Shown here: piece after piece, positions 50,801 to 58,717 of the stretch
How positions within the stretch are numbered: position 1 is the first letter of the stretch
Layout of the letters: each line of letters opens with the position of its first letter
NCBI RefSeq assembly: GCF_018224955.1
Contig: NZ_JAGTUU010000001.1
Location: forward strand, 186,001-250,000
From: Thetidibacter halocola
GTDB taxonomy: Bacteria > Pseudomonadota > Alphaproteobacteria > Rhodobacterales > Rhodobacteraceae
DNA: 64,000 bases
Direction: 5' to 3'
Made by a program: the position numbers and the translations under genes
The notes under the pieces: model-generated
The model's database searches: none
Told to the model about the DNA's origin: nothing
Seen by the model: the letters and a program-made list of their open reading frames with translations, nothing else

Positions 50801-51042
50801 GAGGCAGTCCCCGGTTCGCCGTCATCGTTGACGTCGTCGAACAGCTTGAACCACGAGTTCGGGTTCAGGTTGTCCTCTGGCTCGACATAGCCGTCGGCGG
50901 CAAAGGTGAACGCGGTTGCGTAGGCATCCAGCGCCGAGAAATTCACGTCGACCGCGACACCGCCGGTCTCGATCGTCACCGACGCGCCATCGTCCAGCGT
51001 GGTAGGGGCGATATCCCGCCAGTTCAGAAGAAGATCTGCCAT
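47854..51042 (-). CDS. Large RTX protein with cadherin-like repeats and C-terminal Hint domain
   Basis: The 1,062-residue acidic protein has four parts. Residues 1-210 form a beta-rich N-terminal domain. Residues 212-505 hold three tandem-95/cadherin-like repeats (AEDDSATTPEDTAVVIDVLSND type). Residues 530-800 carry many RTX nonapeptides (GGSGNDLLDGG-like) that bind calcium. Residues 867-1062 form a Hint domain starting CFTPGTLIATPQGERLVEDL and containing LVSPNHRVLV. There is no N-terminal signal peptide, which fits type I secretion, but no transporter genes are nearby. Such RTX-Hint proteins are common in Rhodobacteraceae. Whether the Hint part self-cleaves is unknown. AAAAGGG precedes the ATG. 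Confidence 0.92.
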   Translation of the reverse strand: MADLLLNWRDIAPTTLDDGASVTIETGGVAVDVNFSALDAYATAFTFAADGYVEPEDNLNPNSWFKLFDDVNDDGEPGTASATLDFRASNTELYADSVQNVSFRMNDIDMSATGGDLGEAAASGFQDIVTILAFDADGNAVPVTITPEAGGPSVTGATATGTSETTFTDAAGSVLVTIAGPVSRIEISYANGDLAQQGVTISDINFSTVDIEDAPPVAEDDSATTPEDTAVVIDVLSNDSDPDGDALTVTGATVDIGTVTVNPDNTLRYVPPADYNGPATITYTIEDPAGNSATGEVAVTVEPVNDDPVANPDTATTPEDTAIVIPDPSDNDTDVDGDPLTVTSIGTPTNGTATLNPDGTVTYTPDTGFTGEDTIPYTVDDGNGGTDTGEIIVTVTPDGDDNAAPDAVDDTATTTVNTPVVIPVLANDSDPDGDPITVETAIATNGIATVNPDGTVTFTPDDGFTGEATIGYTITDGDLSDSAIVTVTVGDDTNGGEGRIDTDVFPVSPELQPLDPLNGLDEDPDPEDDRDSIDGTSGADTIETGDDRDTIIASGGDDVVRPGIDDDYVELGGGNDSVFDVQGSDTILGGSGDDTILAGIDTFSDYEGDDPNLPILGFTSDPNKEDGRDSIQGNRGNDLIFTGDDRDTIDGGGENDTIDAGIDDDLVFGGQGDDSIIGGHGSDTLDGGQGDDFIDGSNIPSLELTDDIDTVPENDRDYITGALGNDTLIGGDDDDTLIGGSGNDLLDGGIDEDLLLGGGDDDTLIGGQGADTLNGGDGADSVSGGADRDVIQVAGLREGDDDTVDGGSEGDDYDILDLTGSGEKDVDWRIVNDRPDSNGNGIDGTIEFLDGDGGVTGGFDFFEIEEIVPCFTPGTLIATPQGERLVEDLKIGDRVITRDNGIQQVRWIGRKDLTGHDLARKPHMNPVLIRKGALGNNLPEHDMLVSPNHRVLVANDKTALYFEEREVLVAAKHLTGLDGVDAVEANGVAYIHFMFDQHEVVLSNGAWTESFQPGDYTLKGIGNAQRQEILELFPELEQAEGLRAYGAARRSLKRHEAQLLVG

Positions 51043-51719
51043 CTCAATCGACCCTTTTCACTCATGCGGCACGGACGTCCGCGCGTCAGACGACAGAGCC
51101 TCAGGCAATGCCGGTTTGCTCAATCTCGAGCCGTGCCTGCAAATATGCGAAAGGTTCGCGCCCCGCCGCCCACATCTGTAGTGGGCGAAGAATACCAAAG
51201 CGGCCGGGCGTTGTTCATCGCCCTCGCGTCCCTCGCATCCCGCGGGATGCACGACAGTTCAGCGGCCGCCCCCGTGGCCAATAGTCTTCGCCCATGGTGG
51301 GCTTGCGTGAATTCTTACTGCCCTTGGTCCGCTGCTCAAAGGAGAAAATGGCGGAAAGGGGGCGCAGGTTGGCCCTCAAACGTCCGAAATTGCGCCATTT
51401 TTCAGTTAATGCAGGTGGACGAAACGGGCGATTGTTTCAGGTTTTGTCACGACATTCCGGAAATTCATCAAGAATCTGCCCGTTTGTCCCCGCGTGCTGC
51501 AACCAGGGAGCGAAGCGTGCCCTGGCATTGTTCACGATTCGTGAACAAAGGCGATCGGCACAATTGCTCGGTTCGACCCGCGCGGCCTCGCCAGAATATG
51601 GCGAGTTTTGTTCAAACACGTGGATCAATCGCGGAAACTCCGCCGGGTTTGTTCACCGGTCTGCAAGAAGCCGGGGCGAATCGTGGCGCTGGACCGAGTG
51701 AACCGGCCACAGGGGTCGT
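51043..51719. other. Gene-free 677 bp stretch upstream of the RTX-Hint gene
   Basis: I see no convincing gene here; open frames on the plus strand lack family text and good starts. The sequence is less GC-rich than its flanks. It holds TTGTTCA at 51211, 51528, 51608 and 51649, and one reverse copy at 51542. It probably contains the promoter of the RTX-Hint gene and the end region of the LysR gene. Confidence 0.6.
51528..51548. promoter_or_regulatory. Perfect 10-bp inverted repeat (TTGTTCACGA / TCGTGAACAA)
   Basis: Two exact complementary arms flank a single T. The size and symmetry are those of a dimeric-regulator operator. Further TTGTTCA half-sites lie 80 and 121 bases to the right. It is about 490 bases upstream of the RTX-Hint start and 170 bases from the LysR stop, so it more likely serves the RTX-Hint gene. 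Confidence 0.55.
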
Positions 51720-52637
51720 TCAGCGCGGATCACCCTCGTGCAGCGCCGCCTCGAAGGCCTCGACAAAACCGGCCGCCAGCCGCGACAGGGGCACGTCGCG
51801 CCGGATCAGCAGGCAGGCGCCGATCTCGATCCGCGGCAGGAAGGGGCGCGCCACCAGCCCCTGGTCTCCCATGAAATCGGCGGTATGGCGGTCGACGATG
51901 GCGATCCCCATGCCGGCATTGGCCAGCACCGCCGAGGTATGGCAGTAGCGCACGACCACCCGTGGCAGGTAGGGCACCCCGGCGGCGTCAAAGGCGTTGC
52001 GCAGCAGCATCCCCAGGCGCGAGGCCTGGTCCAGCCCGATATGGTCATGCTCGAGGCAATCCTGCGGCGTCACCGCCTCGGCCCCGGCCAACGGATGTCC
52101 GGCCGGCACCAGCGCGACCATCGCGTCAAAGTTCAGCCGGCGCACTTCGACCGCCGGGTGGCTGTCCAGCGCCAGCACGATGCCCAGTTCGGCCGAACCG
52201 ATCTCGACCTCCTGGATGACGTTCTCCATCCGGCGCACGTCATACTGGATCGTCACGCGCGGCCGGTCGGCCAGGAACCGGCGCAGCGCACGCGGCACAA
52301 CGGAATGGCCCAGCGGCGGCGTCGCCATGATCCGCAGCTTGCCCGCCGTGCCCTTGCGCAGGTCGCCCACATGGCTTTCGACAGAGCGCAGTTGCAGCAG
52401 GATCGGCTCGATCTGGGCAAAGAGGCTGCGCGCCTCCTCGGTGGGCTGAAGCCGCTGGCTGCGACGCTCGAACAGGGAAAAGCCGATCTGGCTTTCCAGC
52501 TGTTTCAGCGCCAGCGATACGGCGGGCTGGCTGATCCCAAGCTCGTAGGCCGCGTCCACCGTGGTCTGGTGCAGCATCACCGCGCCGAAGATCTCCAGCA
52601 GGCGCAGCGACAGGTCGTTCTTGCGGTTGACCTTCAT
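51720..52637 (-). CDS. LysR-family transcriptional regulator
   Basis: The 305-residue protein has an N-terminal winged helix-turn-helix (residues 10-70; LLEIFGAVMLHQTTVDAAYELGISQPAVSLALKQLE). A periplasmic-binding-like effector domain follows (LRIMATPPLGHSVVPRALRRFL onward). It lies four bases after the racemase-like gene, at the end of the ureide catabolic block, so it is likely to control that block in response to a pathway compound. The effector is unknown. Confidence 0.92.
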   Translation of the reverse strand: MKVNRKNDLSLRLLEIFGAVMLHQTTVDAAYELGISQPAVSLALKQLESQIGFSLFERRSQRLQPTEEARSLFAQIEPILLQLRSVESHVGDLRKGTAGKLRIMATPPLGHSVVPRALRRFLADRPRVTIQYDVRRMENVIQEVEIGSAELGIVLALDSHPAVEVRRLNFDAMVALVPAGHPLAGAEAVTPQDCLEHDHIGLDQASRLGMLLRNAFDAAGVPYLPRVVVRYCHTSAVLANAGMGIAIVDRHTADFMGDQGLVARPFLPRIEIGACLLIRRDVPLSRLAAGFVEAFEAALHEGDPR

Positions 52638-52641
52638 GGCG

Positions 52642-53292
52642 CTAGCCCGCCAGCAGCGTGCCCATCGCCATGGCGACCGCCGCCTGCGTCGGGTCGATGA
52701 CGGGCACGCCGAGTTCCGCCTCCAGCCCCGGCCGGTGCCGCGCCATGCCGGCGCAGCCCAGGATCACCGCCCCCGCACCGCGCGCCTTCAGCGCGCCGCC
52801 GACTTCGACCAGCCGTTCGAACGTCTTCTCGCCGCGGGCGGATTCGTCGACGCTCATGTTCAGGGGAATTTCTGCCGCCAGCCGCCCCAGCACGCCCATG
52901 CGCGCCATGAACCGGCGGTGCCGCGCGACCGAGGCCTCGGCGATGGCGATGATCCCGAACAGGTCGGCCCGCGCCAGCGCGGTCAGCACGCCGCTTTCCT
53001 GGATGCCGAAAACCGGACGTTTCGTGACCGACCGGCAGGCGTCGAGGCCAGGATCGGAATAGCAGGCTATGACGAAGGCACCCGCGTCCGGGCGCCCCTG
53101 CACCAGCCGTGCCAGCGGCAACACCACGCTGTCGGAATCAAGCTGGCTTTCGATGCCGAACGGCCCCTCGGCAAGCGTCAGGCACTCGATCCCCGGACCG
53201 CCCGGCAAGCGGAACGCTTCCAGTGCCGCGTCCAGACCGTCCGTCACGGCCTGGTTCGAGTTCGGGTTGATGACGACGATGGGGCCGGGCAT
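52642..53292 (-). CDS. Asp/Glu/hydantoin racemase family protein
   Basis: The 216-residue protein has the two cysteine motifs of the Asp/Glu/hydantoin racemase superfamily: FVIACYSDPGLDACR and VILGCAGMARHRPGLE. The opening VVINPNSNQAVT is typical of hydantoin racemases. These enzymes interconvert D- and L-5-substituted hydantoins, so a stereospecific hydantoinase can use both. It overlaps the hydantoinase stop by one base (TGATG), and a GTG one codon upstream is an alternative start. Direct coupling to a hydantoinase supports this role over aspartate racemase. Confidence 0.85.
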   Translation of the reverse strand: MPGPIVVINPNSNQAVTDGLDAALEAFRLPGGPGIECLTLAEGPFGIESQLDSDSVVLPLARLVQGRPDAGAFVIACYSDPGLDACRSVTKRPVFGIQESGVLTALARADLFGIIAIAEASVARHRRFMARMGVLGRLAAEIPLNMSVDESARGEKTFERLVEVGGALKARGAGAVILGCAGMARHRPGLEAELGVPVIDPTQAAVAMAMGTLLAG

Positions 53293-54737
53293 CACAGGAT
53301 CTCCGCGCCGAAGTTGGTCGCCGGGTCGGTTTCCGGCAACCGCGTGCCGGTAAGCCCCGTCAGGTCCGTCCGCCCCCGCGCGACAAAGGCCCCGTCGCCC
53401 GGTTTCGCCACCAATTCCCCCCTGTCGATCACGCGCCGACCGCGCGTCAGAACGGTGACGGGCCAGCCGGTGATCTCCATCCCATCGAACGGGTTGTAGT
53501 CCATCGCGTCGTGCATCTTGCCCGCAACTCGGGTCTCGGTCGGGTCCCAGATGGCGATGTCGGCATCGGCGCCGATGGCGAGCGTCCCCTTCTTCGGGTG
53601 CATACCGTAAAGCCGCGCTGCGTTGGTCGAGGAGAGCGCGACGAACTGGTTCAAGCCGATCCGCCCCTTCACCACCCCTTCCGAGAACATCATCGGCAGG
53701 CGCATCTCGATCCCCGGCATGCCGTTGGCGATCTTGCGGAAATCGACATCGCGCCCCGAGGCGAACTTGCCCGTCTCGTCATAGCGGTAGGGCGCGTGAT
53801 CCGAGGACACGACGCTAAAGGTGCCCGCCGCGATGTGGCGCCACAGCACGGCCTGCGTCGCGGCGTCCCGCACCGGCGGCGAGCAGATGTATTTCGCGCC
53901 CTCCATGCCCGGGCGGTTCAGGTCCTCGCGGGTCAGGAACAGGTATTGCGGACAGGTCTCGCCAAAGACATACGCGCCCTCGTGACGGGCCTTCGACACA
54001 AGCGAGGCACCGCCCGGGGTCGAGACATGCACGATCATCAGCGGCGCATCGACAAGCCGTGCGAGGCTGATGGCGCGGTTGATCGCCTCTTCCTCGGCTA
54101 GCGCGGGGCGTGCGGGCGCGTGGTAGCGGGGCTCGACATATCCGCCCTCGGCCAGTTTCGTAGCCATGTAGGTCAGCATGTCGTGGTTTTCCGCATGCAC
54201 CATGGTCAGCCCGCCATGCCGCTGCGCGACCGCCAGGATATCCAGGAACTGCGCATCGCTGACCCGCGTCGCGTAGGTCATGAAGACCTTGAAACTGGTG
54301 ATGCCGCGGTCGAACACGCCCGGCAGCTCCTCGAGCACCGACGGGTTCGGGTCGGTCAGGATCAGGTGATAGGAATAGTCGATCACCGATTTCGGCGCCG
54401 CCCGCCCGTCATAGGTGGCCAGCGTGTCGGCGACGCTTTGCCCCTTCTTCTGCGCGGCGAAGGGGACAAAGCAGGAATTGCCGCCGAACGCCGCCGAGAT
54501 CGAGCCAGACTCATAGTCGTCGGCGGTCATCAGGCCCATGCCGCTTTCCTGCGCGATATGGCAATGCGCCTCGATCCCACCGGGCAGGACCAGTTTGCCG
54601 GTGGCATCGATCACGTCCTCGCCCGACAGGTCCTCGCCCAGCGTGACGATGCGGCCGTCGCGGATGCCGATATCGGCCGCGAAGGTTTCCGAGGCGGTGG
54701 CCAGCGTGCCGCCGCGAATGACGAGGTCGTGTTTCAT
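53292..54737 (-). CDS. Dihydropyrimidinase/D-hydantoinase-type amidohydrolase
   Basis: The 481-residue zinc enzyme opens cyclic ureides to N-carbamoyl acids. Metal ligands are visible: His58 and His60 (EAHCH), the carboxylated Lys150 (ITSFKVFMTY), His181 (VHAENHD), the IVHVSTP histidine, and Asp in SSDHAPYR. The substrate loop after HCH (IAQESGMGLM) differs from that of classic dihydropyrimidinases, so specificity may differ too. The start MKHDLVIRGG has AGGGAGG upstream. It sits between the SDR and racemase genes. Confidence 0.92.
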   Translation of the reverse strand: MKHDLVIRGGTLATASETFAADIGIRDGRIVTLGEDLSGEDVIDATGKLVLPGGIEAHCHIAQESGMGLMTADDYESGSISAAFGGNSCFVPFAAQKKGQSVADTLATYDGRAAPKSVIDYSYHLILTDPNPSVLEELPGVFDRGITSFKVFMTYATRVSDAQFLDILAVAQRHGGLTMVHAENHDMLTYMATKLAEGGYVEPRYHAPARPALAEEEAINRAISLARLVDAPLMIVHVSTPGGASLVSKARHEGAYVFGETCPQYLFLTREDLNRPGMEGAKYICSPPVRDAATQAVLWRHIAAGTFSVVSSDHAPYRYDETGKFASGRDVDFRKIANGMPGIEMRLPMMFSEGVVKGRIGLNQFVALSSTNAARLYGMHPKKGTLAIGADADIAIWDPTETRVAGKMHDAMDYNPFDGMEITGWPVTVLTRGRRVIDRGELVAKPGDGAFVARGRTDLTGLTGTRLPETDPATNFGAEIL

Positions 54738-54748
54738 GCCTGCCTCCC

Positions 54749-55537
54749 TCAGATGGACCGGATCAGCCCGCCGTCGCAGCGGACGAGACTGCCGGTGACG
54801 TAAGCGGCGGGAACGCTGCACAGGAAGGCCGCGACGGCGGCAAATTCCTCGACATCACCATAGCGGCCGGCGGGGATCGTGGCGATGCTGGCGGCGCGCG
54901 CGGCTTCGGGCGTGGTGCCGGTGCGTTTCGCCGCCGCCGCGTCGAGTTCGTCGACGCGCTCGGTATGGATGCGGCCGGGCAGCAGCATGTTCACGGTGAT
55001 GCCGTCGGGGGCGAGGTCGTTCGACATGGACTTGGCCCAGCCCACCAGCGCCGAGCGCACGAGGTTCGACAGGCCGAGGTTGGGGATCGGCTGCACCACG
55101 CCCGAGGACCCGATGGCGACGATCCGGCCCCAGCCCTGCGCCCGCATGTGCGGCAGCAGCCGGTCTGTGACCTGCGCCACGCGCAGCACCATCGCCTCGA
55201 AATGCGCGGTCAGTTTCGACAGGTCGACCTCGGACATCTTGCCCGGCGGCGGGCCGCCGGTGTTGGCGATCAGGATGTCGGCGCCGCCCAGCTTGTCGGC
55301 CACGGCAGACGCCAACGCATCGACGCAAGCGGGATCGGCGAGATCGGCGCAGACATAGTCCGCCCGCCCTGCCCCTTTGGTGTTGATCGCATCGGCGACC
55401 TCGCGCAGCCGGTCCTCGCTCCGCCCGGTCAGCAGCACGTCGCAGCCCTCGGCCGCCAGCGCATGCGCAATGCCCGCGCCGAGGCCACGGCTGGACGACA
55501 TGACCAGCGCCTTCTTGCCCTTCAGTCCGAAATCCAT
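54749..55537 (-). CDS. Atypical SDR-family oxidoreductase
   Basis: The 262-residue protein has a Rossmann start ALVMSSSRGLGAGIA at residues 10-24 (the usual TGxxxGIG is changed), NTGG at 92-95 and a C-terminal GSLVRCDGGLIRS. The catalytic YxxxK is missing: the aligned segment is SNLVR (Ser157, Arg161) after QPIPNLGL. This is the pattern of the beta-ketoacyl-reductase-like subgroup without a full catalytic tetrad. Reductase activity is therefore uncertain. Its ATG overlaps the stop of the DapA-like gene, so it belongs to the ureide block. Confidence 0.85.
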   Translation of the reverse strand: MDFGLKGKKALVMSSSRGLGAGIAHALAAEGCDVLLTGRSEDRLREVADAINTKGAGRADYVCADLADPACVDALASAVADKLGGADILIANTGGPPPGKMSEVDLSKLTAHFEAMVLRVAQVTDRLLPHMRAQGWGRIVAIGSSGVVQPIPNLGLSNLVRSALVGWAKSMSNDLAPDGITVNMLLPGRIHTERVDELDAAAAKRTGTTPEAARAASIATIPAGRYGDVEEFAAVAAFLCSVPAAYVTGSLVRCDGGLIRSI

Positions 55538-56472
55538 CAGCCCATCTCCCCCAGTTTCTTGTCCAGTCGGCTCATCAGGCGCGTCAGTTCCGCATGATCC
55601 GCCTTTGTCAGCGAAGGTCCCGGCGCGCGCACCTTGGGCGCGGCCAGCACGCCGCGACGGTGCAGGATTTCCTTGCGGATGGCGAGCCCGATGCCCAGCT
55701 GCTGTTCATAGCGCACCATCGGCAAGTAGGCGTCGAACAGGTCCTCGGCCCCGTCCACGTCGCCCGCCTTGTGGCGCTCGACCACCTGCACCAGCATCTC
55801 GGGATAGGCGAACCCTGTCATCGCGCCGTCCGCCCCGCGCTGCAATTCCTGCGGCAGGAACAGCGCCGCGTTGCCGACTAGGATCGACAGGCGCGGCATG
55901 TCGCCGGTGCCGGTTTCGGCGCGCACGCGCGACAGTTTGTTCAGGCCAGGCCAATCCTCGTGTTTCAGCATGACGACCTGCGGGTTCGCGCGGGCGATGT
56001 CGAGGATGGTTTCCACACTGAACTGCACGCCGGTGGTCTGCGGATAATCCTGCAGGCAGATCGGCACGTCCGGCCCCAGCGCGCCGCAGACCTGCGCGAA
56101 ATAGCCCTTGAGCTTGGTTTCCGTCAGCAGGCCCGGCATCGGCGCCACCATGACGCCCGCCGCGCCCATGTCCATCACCGAGTGCGACAGCCGCGCCATG
56201 TTGTCGAGCCCGGCGCCCGAGACGCCCACGATGACCGGCACGCGGCCCGCGACGCGGTCCAGCACCCGGCGGGCGAAGACCTGCGATTCCTCGCCCGACA
56301 GCTTGGGCGCCTCGCCCATGATGCCGAGGATGGTCATGCCCGTCACGCCGCAGTCGAGGTAGAAATCGACCATGCGGTCCGTGCTGTCTAGGTCGAGCGC
56401 GCCATCCCCCGCAAAGGGCGTGGCGGCGATGATGAAGACGCCATCGGAGTGGCGGTGGATCAGGGTGCTCAT
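55537..56472 (-). CDS. DapA-family (dihydrodipicolinate synthase/N-acetylneuraminate lyase) protein
   Basis: The 311-residue TIM-barrel protein has GIMGEAPKLSGEE (the usual G-T-T-G-E region), Tyr143 in LQDYPQTTG, and the Schiff-base lysine Lys170 in VVMLKHEDWPG. Family members join or split pyruvate-type units with aldehydes or keto acids. Here it is encoded among hydantoin-degrading enzymes and not with lysine genes, so a catabolic lyase acting on the carbon skeleton after ring opening is plausible. The substrate is not known. Confidence 0.88.
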   Translation of the reverse strand: MSTLIHRHSDGVFIIAATPFAGDGALDLDSTDRMVDFYLDCGVTGMTILGIMGEAPKLSGEESQVFARRVLDRVAGRVPVIVGVSGAGLDNMARLSHSVMDMGAAGVMVAPMPGLLTETKLKGYFAQVCGALGPDVPICLQDYPQTTGVQFSVETILDIARANPQVVMLKHEDWPGLNKLSRVRAETGTGDMPRLSILVGNAALFLPQELQRGADGAMTGFAYPEMLVQVVERHKAGDVDGAEDLFDAYLPMVRYEQQLGIGLAIRKEILHRRGVLAAPKVRAPGPSLTKADHAELTRLMSRLDKKLGEMG

Positions 56473-56488
56473 TGTGTGTTCACCGATG

Positions 56489-57103
56489 TCATGGTCGCTT
56501 GGGTTGCGGGATCGCGTGGCGTGCGATCTCTTCGAGTCTTGCGTAGCGGTCCGCGAACAGGCGCGCGACAGGAAAATCGCCGCCCCAGTCCAGCCTCAGC
56601 GTGTCCGGGTCGACAAGCCCCTCGCGGCAGGACAGGGCCACCGCGCGTCCCAGCATGATCGAGCGTTCGGCACTCAACGACAGCGCCATCATGCGCACGC
56701 ATTCGATGGCGACCGGGGCCTGCGCGAGGCGCGGTGGTGCGACCTTGGCTGATGGCGCGAGGTCGAGCCCCAGCGCCTCGGGTTCACTTTCGTCCGGGCC
56801 ATAGGCGGCGGCGGTGCCCACCATCGCCTCGACCAGGTCGGGCGTCGCGATGTTGACCACGAATTCGCCGGTTTCGTCGATGTTGCGGGTCGTGTCCTTG
56901 GGCGAGCCGTCGGCGCGGTGTTCGAGGCCAAGGATGATCACCGCCGGGTCCTGCCCGAAGACGTTGAAGAAGGAATAGGGCGCGGCGTTCACCAGCCCCT
57001 GCGCGTTGACGGTCGTCACCCAGGCCACCGGGCGCGGGATGACCACCGCCGTCAGCAGCTTGTAGCGGTCCTTGGGCGGCAGCGCGTCGAGATCGATCTG
57101 CAT
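56489..57103 (-). CDS. Flavin-reductase-like (FMN-binding split-barrel) protein
   Basis: The 204-residue protein has IPRPVAWVTTVNAQGLVNAAPYSFFNVFGQDPA, the FMN-binding motif of the flavin-reductase-like (DIM6/NTAB) family, and ETGEFVVNIATPDL. Such proteins reduce free flavin or act as FMN oxidoreductases. It starts at the ATG that overlaps the N-carbamoylase stop (TGATG). It may supply reduced flavin to a partner, but no flavin monooxygenase is visible nearby. Confidence 0.87.
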   Translation of the reverse strand: MQIDLDALPPKDRYKLLTAVVIPRPVAWVTTVNAQGLVNAAPYSFFNVFGQDPAVIILGLEHRADGSPKDTTRNIDETGEFVVNIATPDLVEAMVGTAAAYGPDESEPEALGLDLAPSAKVAPPRLAQAPVAIECVRMMALSLSAERSIMLGRAVALSCREGLVDPDTLRLDWGGDFPVARLFADRYARLEEIARHAIPQPKRP

Positions 57104-58029
57104 CACGCGGACCGCTCGACGCCGGTCTGCGAACAGATGCGGCCGTAATGCTCGATCCGGCGGTGGCGGGCAAAGTCGAAGATCGTCGACTTGCCGAAGT
57201 TGCAGGCATCCATGTCGCAGGCATGCACGATCAGCTCGTCGCCTTCGCCCGCCGCGCGGGCCACGACATAACCGTTCGGGTCGACGATGATGCTGCCCCC
57301 CATCAGCGGGTGCCCATCCTCGTCCCCCGCCTTGGCGACACCGACGACCCAGGTCGAATTCTGGTAGGCCCCGGCGGTCATCGACAGGTCGGAATGATAC
57401 AGCCGCTTTTCCAGCCCTTCATCGGCCATCTGGCTGTTCACAGAGGGCGTGTTGTAGCCCAGCATGACCAGCTCGACCCCTTGCAGGCCCATGACACGGT
57501 AGACCTCGGGCCAGCGGCGGTCGTTGCAGATGCACATGCCCATCAGCGCATCCATGTTGCGCCAGACCGGGAAACCCAGGTCGCCGGGCAGGAAGTAGCG
57601 CTTTTCGAGGTGCTGGAAGGCGCGCTCGGTGTCGAATTCCGAATGGCCCGGCAAATGCACCTTGCGATACTTGCCGACGATGTTGCCCTCGCGGTCGGTC
57701 AGGATCGAGGTGTTGAAGTGCTGGCCCTCGGGCGTGAGTTCGGCATAGCCGAAGCTGATGGCGATCCCCGCCTGTTTCGCCGCGTCGAAGAGCGGTTTCG
57801 TCGCGCCGTTCGGCATCTCGCGCTCGAACCAGAAATCGACCTCGGCCGGGTCTTCCATGTACCAGCGCGGGAAGAAGGTGGTCAGGCACAGCTCCGGGAA
57901 GACCACGAGGTCACAGCCCGCCCCCTTCGCCTGCTTCAGCAGGGCGATCATCCGCTCGACCACCGCCTCGCGGCTGTCGGCCTTCTGGATCGGCCCCATC
58001 TGGGCCCCGCCGATCACGATTTCCCGCAT
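57103..58029 (-). CDS. N-carbamoyl-D-amino-acid hydrolase (nitrilase superfamily)
   Basis: It hydrolyses N-carbamoyl-amino acids to the amino acid, CO2 and ammonia, the step after hydantoinase. The 308-residue protein has the catalytic triad Glu46 (FPEL), Lys123 (KYRKVHLPG) and Cys168 (CICNDRRWPE), and the segment RRWPEVYRVMGLQGVELV typical of D-carbamoylases. Length matches the family (about 304-308). GGGAGG precedes the ATG at 58029. It is between the ABC transporter and the flavin-reductase-like gene. Confidence 0.92.
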   Translation of the reverse strand: MREIVIGGAQMGPIQKADSREAVVERMIALLKQAKGAGCDLVVFPELCLTTFFPRWYMEDPAEVDFWFEREMPNGATKPLFDAAKQAGIAISFGYAELTPEGQHFNTSILTDREGNIVGKYRKVHLPGHSEFDTERAFQHLEKRYFLPGDLGFPVWRNMDALMGMCICNDRRWPEVYRVMGLQGVELVMLGYNTPSVNSQMADEGLEKRLYHSDLSMTAGAYQNSTWVVGVAKAGDEDGHPLMGGSIIVDPNGYVVARAAGEGDELIVHACDMDACNFGKSTIFDFARHRRIEHYGRICSQTGVERSA

Positions 58030-58048
58030 GTTGAACCTCCCTTTTCCG

Positions 58049-58714
58049 TCATGCGCCAAGACCCCGGCCAAAGCGGCTTACAAGCCGTACGAAGGGCCAG
58101 AGCAGAATGAGATAGACCAGCGCCGCCAGCACGATGGGCGACGCGTTGTAGGTGACAGACCGCGCCATATCGGCGGCATGCAGCAATTCACCTAGCGACA
58201 CGACCGAGGCCAGCGAGGTCAGCTTGACCACCTCGATCGTGTTCGACAGCAGGTCGGGCAACACGTTGCGCACCGCCTGCGGCAGCACCACATGCGCCAG
58301 CGTTTGCGTGGCCGTCAGGCCGGTCGAGCGCGCGGCCTCGGTCTGGCCAAAGCCGACCGACTGGATGCCGGCGCGAAAGATCTCGCCGTAATAGGCCGAG
58401 TTGTTCAGGAAGAACCCGATAACCACGGCCGTGAAGGGCGAGATGCGCAAGCCCGCAAAGGGCAGGCCGGCATAGATGAAGATCAGCAGCACCAGCGGCG
58501 GCACCGCGCGGAAGAAATCCACGAAGAAGATCGTCGGCAGACGCACCCAGCGCGACCGCGCCAGCGACCCCAGCGCCGCCAGCAAGCCCCCCGCCAGCCC
58601 CAGTGGGATCACCGCAAGGCACAACAGCAGCGTCACGCCCAGCCCGTCCAGCAGCATCGGCCAAGCGGCGATCATGATTTCGACATTGAAGAATTGCTGG
58701 ATGATCCGGTCCAT
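58049..58714 (-). CDS. Polar amino-acid ABC transporter permease (second)
   Basis: The 221-residue protein has five membrane helices and the EAA-type loop EAARSTGLTATQTLAHVVLPQAVRNVLP that contacts the ATPase, typical of His/Glu/Gln-family permeases. It starts four bases after the first permease. With the ATPase and binding protein it would import an amino-acid-like or ureide substrate for the adjacent hydrolases. Confidence 0.93.
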   Translation of the reverse strand: MDRIIQQFFNVEIMIAAWPMLLDGLGVTLLLCLAVIPLGLAGGLLAALGSLARSRWVRLPTIFFVDFFRAVPPLVLLIFIYAGLPFAGLRISPFTAVVIGFFLNNSAYYGEIFRAGIQSVGFGQTEAARSTGLTATQTLAHVVLPQAVRNVLPDLLSNTIEVVKLTSLASVVSLGELLHAADMARSVTYNASPIVLAALVYLILLWPFVRLVSRFGRGLGA

Positions 58715-58717
58715 CGC

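Noticed and set aside
51528-51548. Palindrome as a chromosomal parS site or alphaproteobacterial LexA box
   Set aside because: It differs from the parS core TGTTTCACGTGAAACA and has inverted, not direct, GTTC elements, so neither consensus fits.
51064-51948. Plus-strand open frames in and beside the gene-free stretch, including 51294-51701
   Set aside because: There is no family similarity, no good ribosome-binding site, and one of the frames runs on into antisense of the LysR gene.
53292-54737. Hydantoinase thought to lack its carboxylated lysine
   Set aside because: The lysine expected in a later FMAYK position was a misalignment. Lys150 in TSFKVF lines up with the known carboxylated Lys150 of Bacillus D-hydantoinase, so the site is intact.
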